From assembly GCA_022575985.1 (NCBI GenBank), contig JAKSXM010000132.1, positions 1 through 64,000 on the forward strand: a stretch of 64,000 nucleotides of DNA. The letters are read 5' to 3'. This stretch comes from Anagrus nilaparvatae. Its lineage: Eukaryota; Arthropoda; Insecta; Hymenoptera; Mymaridae. How positions within the stretch are numbered: the first letter of the stretch is position 1; the number at the start of each line of letters is the position of its first letter. Shown piece after piece: positions 59,692 to 64,000 of this stretch. A model generated the notes under the pieces. The model was given only the letters and a program-made list of their open reading frames with translations. It was not told the DNA's origin and did no database searches. The position numbers and the translations under genes were made by a program.

Positions 59692-60047
59692 CACGGGGCC
59701 TTTGGCCCCCCGTTCCCCTGTGCTTTGTAACCCTTTTTTTAATTTGCACGTAAGCCGCGTTTCGGGCCATTCTTTATTTACAGACAAGGTTCGTATACGA
59801 TTTGTCTTTGTTAGCAGGCGAGGAAAAACGTATTTTCCGCTCGCCCTTTACACTGTAAACTAATTTCATTTCAAATAGACCTCAAAAAAATTATGTTTTC
59901 TCAAAAATGTAGCATGTAGTATACGTAAAATTTTTGCATCCTACAGAAAAATTTTCAGTTCAAATTTTAAGCCGTTTCTTAATACTCAAAGTTTACAGTT
60001 AAGGAAAAGGACAGCGGACGGTGACGACATTTTGAATAGTCCGTAAT
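59692..60047 (+). repeat. Unit G, second copy, with GC-rich hairpin
   Basis: Starts ACACGGGGCCTTTGGCCCCC (59691-59710) and matches 37370-37743 through GGACAGCGGACG...GAATAGTCCGTAAT. In the 37-kb copy the next bases are CTATATATTTAATTTTAACG; here the Ginger-like element interrupts that sequence. Confidence 0.8.
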
Positions 60048-60052
60048 ATATA

Positions 60053-61400
60053 TGTTAGCGTGAAAGTATATAATTCCGGGATTATATATAATCCCTAGTG
60101 GTTATATATAACCCCGATAGCTTTTAGTGGATGTGAATAATTCAAAATAAATCATTCTAAATTATATACATTCCCTAGTGATTATATATAATCCCGTACC
60201 ATTCTATCGAATTATATAAATTCACGGGGACTTACCCGTGGATGTATAAAATAAAATTAATTATTCAAATTCCCGTACACATGCATCACAGTAAATGTAA
60301 ATAAAATAAAAAATGAGTTAAATTATGATAAAAAAAAGTAAATATTTATTATTTAAAAATAAAAGGCTTTTTTTTAGTCAATTTTAACATATTCTTAAAA
60401 ATTTTTTAAAGATATTTTTAGTCAATTTTAACATATTTTTATAAATTTTTTAAAGATTTTTTTATTTATTACAGCATGTATTGCTATGATGGCACCTTGA
60501 TGTACACAACCTACCATTTTTTTTACACTTACATCTGTTATTTATACACCTGGAGGTACAATTGCACTTTTGCATGCCTTGACCACTTCCATTGCTCTGT
60601 TGGGTTGCAACTTTTCTTACAGATGTAACTTGATCTGGAACTTGGTTTATATCTAAAAGTGTCTCAGGGCAAAGCGAAAACTGAGATCGAGCATATAGTT
60701 GTTGTAATTTCCCATTTTCTGTACCTATTTTATAAAAACCATCTGCTGTTTTTTCTAAGATAACACCAATTAAATTTCTTGCGTCACCCTTTCCACGATC
60801 CACGTCAGGCACAGTTTTTTATTTTTGTTAAAAAATAACTATTTTTTCTATCATTATTATATAATTCATTTATTTTATCATCAAATCGTTGCTTGAAAAC
60901 TTTTTTCTTTTCGTCACTAAATTCAACATTTTCCTTATTCATATTCATATTTTTTAACACACGTAAATAATTAAACAAATTAAAATTTACAAATTAAAAT
61001 TTCTTTGCCAGCGTCCAAAGATAAACTAAACTTTTATATTTATTCAAAACTATACAATATTATAATTATATAATTTAAAATCAAAACAATGTATAAACCT
61101 ATCTATTTGTTTACAAATTTAAAAATAATAAATAAAAATTTTGAGCGTCGATACTTTTATTCAAAATAATGTTAAATAACTAAATTAAATAATTCAGATT
61201 ATATTATTTACTTTCACGGCCTTGAAAATTGAATTATTTAAATTCACGGGTGCCTACCTGTGATTATATATGAACCCTAGGGAAAGTAAATAATTCAACT
61301 TTATTTTACTTTCTTATTTAAACTCACGGCTCACGATTGTGATTATATATAACCACTAGGGATTATATATAACACCGAATTATATACTTTCACGCTAACA
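60053..61400. mobile_element. Ginger-like DNA transposon, internally deleted
   Basis: Terminal inverted repeats start TGTTAGCGTGAAAGTATATA and end with the exact reverse complement ...CTAACA. A 4-bp TATA flanks each side (60049-60052, 61401-61404), and the uninterrupted target is visible at 37738-37765. TGT...ACA ends and a 4-bp duplication are features of Ginger elements. Both ends carry further inverted blocks (GATTATATATAA). Inside, on the minus strand, are two fragments of a KRBA2/Ginger-type protein. Confidence 0.78.
60462..60948 (-). pseudogene. KRAB-A-domain-2-like / Ginger integrase remnant
   Basis: From ATG 60948 a short N-terminal piece (about 47 codons, with RFDDKINELYNN and SYFL) runs to a stop at 60805-60807. 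A shifted frame from 60812 to 60462 encodes the C-terminal 116 residues: VDRGKGDARNLIGVI, then a Cys-rich tail KCNCTSRCINNRCKCKKNGR...CTSRCHHSNTCC. I recall this N-terminal and Cys-rich C-terminal pair from KRBA2-like proteins derived from Ginger-type transposons; the integrase core between them is absent. The internal deletion therefore joined both ends out of frame. Non-functional; attribution is from memory of the family and not verified. Confidence 0.65.
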
Positions 61401-61404
61401 TATA

Positions 61405-61535
61405 TATATTTAATTTTAACGCTAATAAAAAACTTTTTTAACAAAAATTTATTTCAAAAGCTTTACTTTATTTATTTTTCTTGACAAAAAAACCACATAA
61501 AATGTAGGTATCCAGAAAAAAATAGTCCGTAATAT
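61405..61535 (+). repeat. Cassette 3' module
   Basis: TTTAATTTTAACGCTAATAA then AAAGCTTTACTTTATTTATT and ATAGTCCGTAATAT; the other half of the unit split by the Ginger-like element. Confidence 0.8.
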
Positions 61536-62947
61536 ATCAAAAATTGGACAGACTTGCTGCGGACTAAAAAATGTTTAGAAATTATTTTAAAAGGGCATTC
61601 TGCATGTTTTTTGGGTCACTAAAAACGATGAAATTGGTTATTTTTATTTATTCTTGACGGATTCAAAGAGTAATGGGACAAATATTGTAGCTTGATTTTC
61701 CAAATTTAGCATTTTTTTGAGTTAAATGACTGTCATAAGTACAGAGAAGTTTTCTGAACCTCTAGAAAGGTAAATTATCATATTTTTGTGTTTTTCTAAC
61801 TAACGTAAAATTAATTCCCTAGATTTTTTTTAAGGGTGCTAGTTTAGTTCAGTCTTACGACAATGCCATAAAATTGGATTTTTAGGCAATTTTCCAAATA
61901 ATGCTGTCATCTTGCAATTCAACCAAAATACCTCGCAAAATACTTCCAGTTGGTCTCATTTTTTTTGTATAAAATACACCTTTTAATCCTCGTTACCCAC
62001 AATTTTTCATCACCGATTCTCTCATCGTAATAGTTAATAAACTTATGGCCCATTTTTGGCCCAAAATGACTAATTTTTAAGTTTCAGCAAAAATTGGAAT
62101 TTTCATTAAAAATAGGTCTTATAGGTCTCAAAAATTTTGTATAAGCTTTAAGTTTTCAAAATTTTTATACTTGTTTCTTTTCAATTATTTTTTTAGCAGA
62201 TATGATAGTTTACAGACAGAGTCTCAATTTGAGGTTTTTTAAATAAAATCATACTTTATCATAGAATTTGTAGAACCATATCTCGGAAATATCTAAAGCT
62301 AAAAGGATGAGTAAGAAATTTTTGGAAACTTGGAACTTACAAAAAGTTGTTGAGAAAAATAAAACTCAATTTTATCGAAAATTCAAATTTTAGCACCAAT
62401 TTGAAAATTGGTCATTTAGGGCCGAAAATGGGCATTTGGTTTCTTAACTATTACGATGAGAGAATTGGTGATGAAAAATTTCGGATTACGGGGATGAAAA
62501 GGTGTATTTTATTCAAAAAAATGAGACCAACTGAAAGTATTTTGCTTGAATTGCACGATGACAGGATTACTTTGAAAATTGCATGAAAACCATATTTAAT
62601 GACATTGTGGTAACACTGAACTAAACTAGCACCCTTAAAAAAAATCTAAGCAATTAATTTTACATTAGTTAGAAAAACACAAAAATATGATAATTTACCT
62701 TTCTAGAGGTTCAGAAAACTTCTCTGTACTTTTGACAGTCATTTAACTCGAAAAAATGCTAAATTTGGAAAATCAAGCTACAATATTTGTTCCATTACTC
62801 TTTGAATCCGTCAAGAATAAATAAAAATAACCAATTTCATCCTTTTTAGTGACCCAAAAAACATGCAGAATGCCCTTTTAAAATAATTTCTAAACATTTT
62901 TTAGTCTGCAGCAAGTTTTTGACGTCAAAAACTGTCCAATTTTTGAT
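61536..62947. repeat. Large foldback, arms about 650 bp
   Basis: ATCAAAAATTGGACAG at 61536 is matched by CTGTCCAATTTTTGAT at 62932-62947. Complementarity continues inward (for example GGGTGCTAGTTTAGTTCAGT with ACTGAACTAAACTAGCACCC) to a centre near 62240. The arms are roughly 90 percent identical. The left edge abuts a CGTAATAT end. Open frames inside are not convincing genes. A half-copy of the inner part is at 21005-21410. Confidence 0.85.
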
Positions 62948-63027
62948 ATTTTTACCACTGAAATTAGCTCATAACTTTTTGCCTTAAAAAAATAATTCAA
63001 AATAAATGATTCCATCGTTTTTAGCGA

Positions 63028-63105
63028 CCAAAAAAACTACGAAATACGCCCCGAAATATTATTTTTATGTTGCCTTTTATGTTTCGTAGTTTTTTTCCCT
63101 CCCAT
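63028..63105. repeat. Small inverted repeat
   Basis: AAAAAACTACGAAATACG faces TATGTTTCGTAGTTTTTTTC across about 45 bases. Confidence 0.6.
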
Positions 63106-63269
63106 TTTCAAAAATCGAAAATGCTTTGGCGCTGTCTAGCGACTAAATATTTTTAGATGCGGTTTACGTAGAACTTATTTTTTCATTAAATGACATCCAA
63201 ACACGCTTGAGCACCTTAAAAAATCGAAAAGTCGATTTTTTTTTGGCAGTCAAATTCCCATGGATGAAA

Positions 63270-63610
63270 ATGAACTGTAGGTGTGAAAAATGGATCCAGA
63301 AGGATAATACAAATAACAATACATAAAATCGTTCATCCTGGTGTCTATTGAACCCAATCGGAAAAAATGAAATGCTGATGTATAAATCGATCTCTAGGAA
63401 TTAAAATGAATTATAGAGGTAAAAATGGGTCCCACAAGATATAATAAATTATAACAGACATAATTAGCTATCAAGGGGCCATCGGGCCCGATCGGAGTAA
63501 AATGAGATCCCGTTGTACAAAACGATCCCCAGGGATGAAAATGGACTCTAGGAGTAAAAAATGGGTCCAGCAGAATAAAACAAATAAAAAGTGATAAAAT
63601 CATTCCCCCT
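63270..63610 (+). repeat. Degenerate minisatellite, about 135-bp unit
   Basis: Repeated text of the type TAAAAATGGGTCCA(C/G)(A/C)AG...AATAAAT...ATAAAATC...CCAATCGG(A)..AAAATGA occurs in two to three diverged copies. The remaining stretch to 64000 is AT-rich with CTTGACTTTCCCTGAC-like repeats and no gene. Confidence 0.55.
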
Positions 63611-64000
63611 GGGTAATTAAAAATTATGAAACAAAAGTTTTCAAAAAATTAGATATCAGATGCAAGAAATCCAGTAAATTTTGCTACGTTCAATTTATTA
63701 ATATTTTTCCAGGCATTTTGATCAAAATCCTTGACTTTCCCTGACGTTCCATAACCAAAAATAAAATCCCTGGGTTTCCTTGACATTCCAGTTATCCAGA
63801 CCGAGTTTATGTATTTTTTTCCTAGAAATCCGATGGAACAATTTATTTTTTTATCCGGTCATTTTTTTTGTGAGAAAATTTATTTTTTCAATTACAACCG
63901 ATTATTCAAGCCCGTTTCAAGCAAAACGTGTTTAAAGTTTTGAAACAAATTTTTTGCCATTTTAAATTAATAAGTGCTTTTTTTTCTTTTTTCATTTGAA

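Noticed and set aside
62347..62586. 79-codon open frame
   Set aside because: It lies inside one arm of the large foldback and its counterpart in the other arm is broken; no motif.

Overview
The window is the left end of an arthropod (most likely insect) chromosome. It opens with about 1.3 kb of CCTAA repeats, the C-rich strand of the insect telomere repeat TTAGG, in the orientation expected at a left chromosome end. The rest is AT-rich subtelomeric DNA with spliced genes (GT-AG introns), many MITE-like and foldback elements, tandem repeats and decayed gene pieces. I cannot fix the species.

Layout. 1-1300: telomere. 1300-11231: first copy of a 9.93 kb segmental duplication holding MITEs, a SprT-like metalloprotease gene and the first part of an array of repeat cassettes. 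11231-22954: cassette arrays, an internally deleted PrimPol element, a leucine-rich-repeat pseudogene, foldbacks and dispersed repeats. 22955-26803: an element carrying a primase-polymerase (PrimPol/AEP) gene and a small Ser-rich gene. 28698-44198: a gene-richer part with a 237-residue protein, a C2H2 zinc-finger protein on the minus strand, a three-exon gene for about 699 residues and a six-exon gene for about 785 residues. 45270-49349: tandem satellites (about 141 bp and 363 bp units) and a hairpin MITE. 49317-59248: second, nearly identical copy of the duplication. 59249-64000: a Ginger-like DNA transposon remnant, a 1.4 kb foldback and a degenerate minisatellite.

What ties the region together. 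Many units share a roughly 90-100 bp 3' terminal module ending in (C)CGTAATAT. All are in the same orientation and stacked head to tail, with different DNA, sometimes genes, upstream of the module. One of these cassettes carries PrimPol, and a copy at 11231-12619 has lost exactly the coding part, as non-autonomous transposons do. The SprT gene lies just upstream of the same kind of array and its 3' flank is related to the left part of the PrimPol element. The 237- and 699-residue proteins share a domain I do not recognise. The 237-, 699- and 785-residue genes share a palindromic 3' flanking motif. A short GC-rich hairpin (GGGGCC stem) recurs at ten distinct places plus one duplicate, always in one orientation. 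My best reading is a mobile, gene-carrying element family not obviously matching a named superfamily. This is inference from the sequence alone; no database search was possible. Introns, domain calls and alignments were made by eye.
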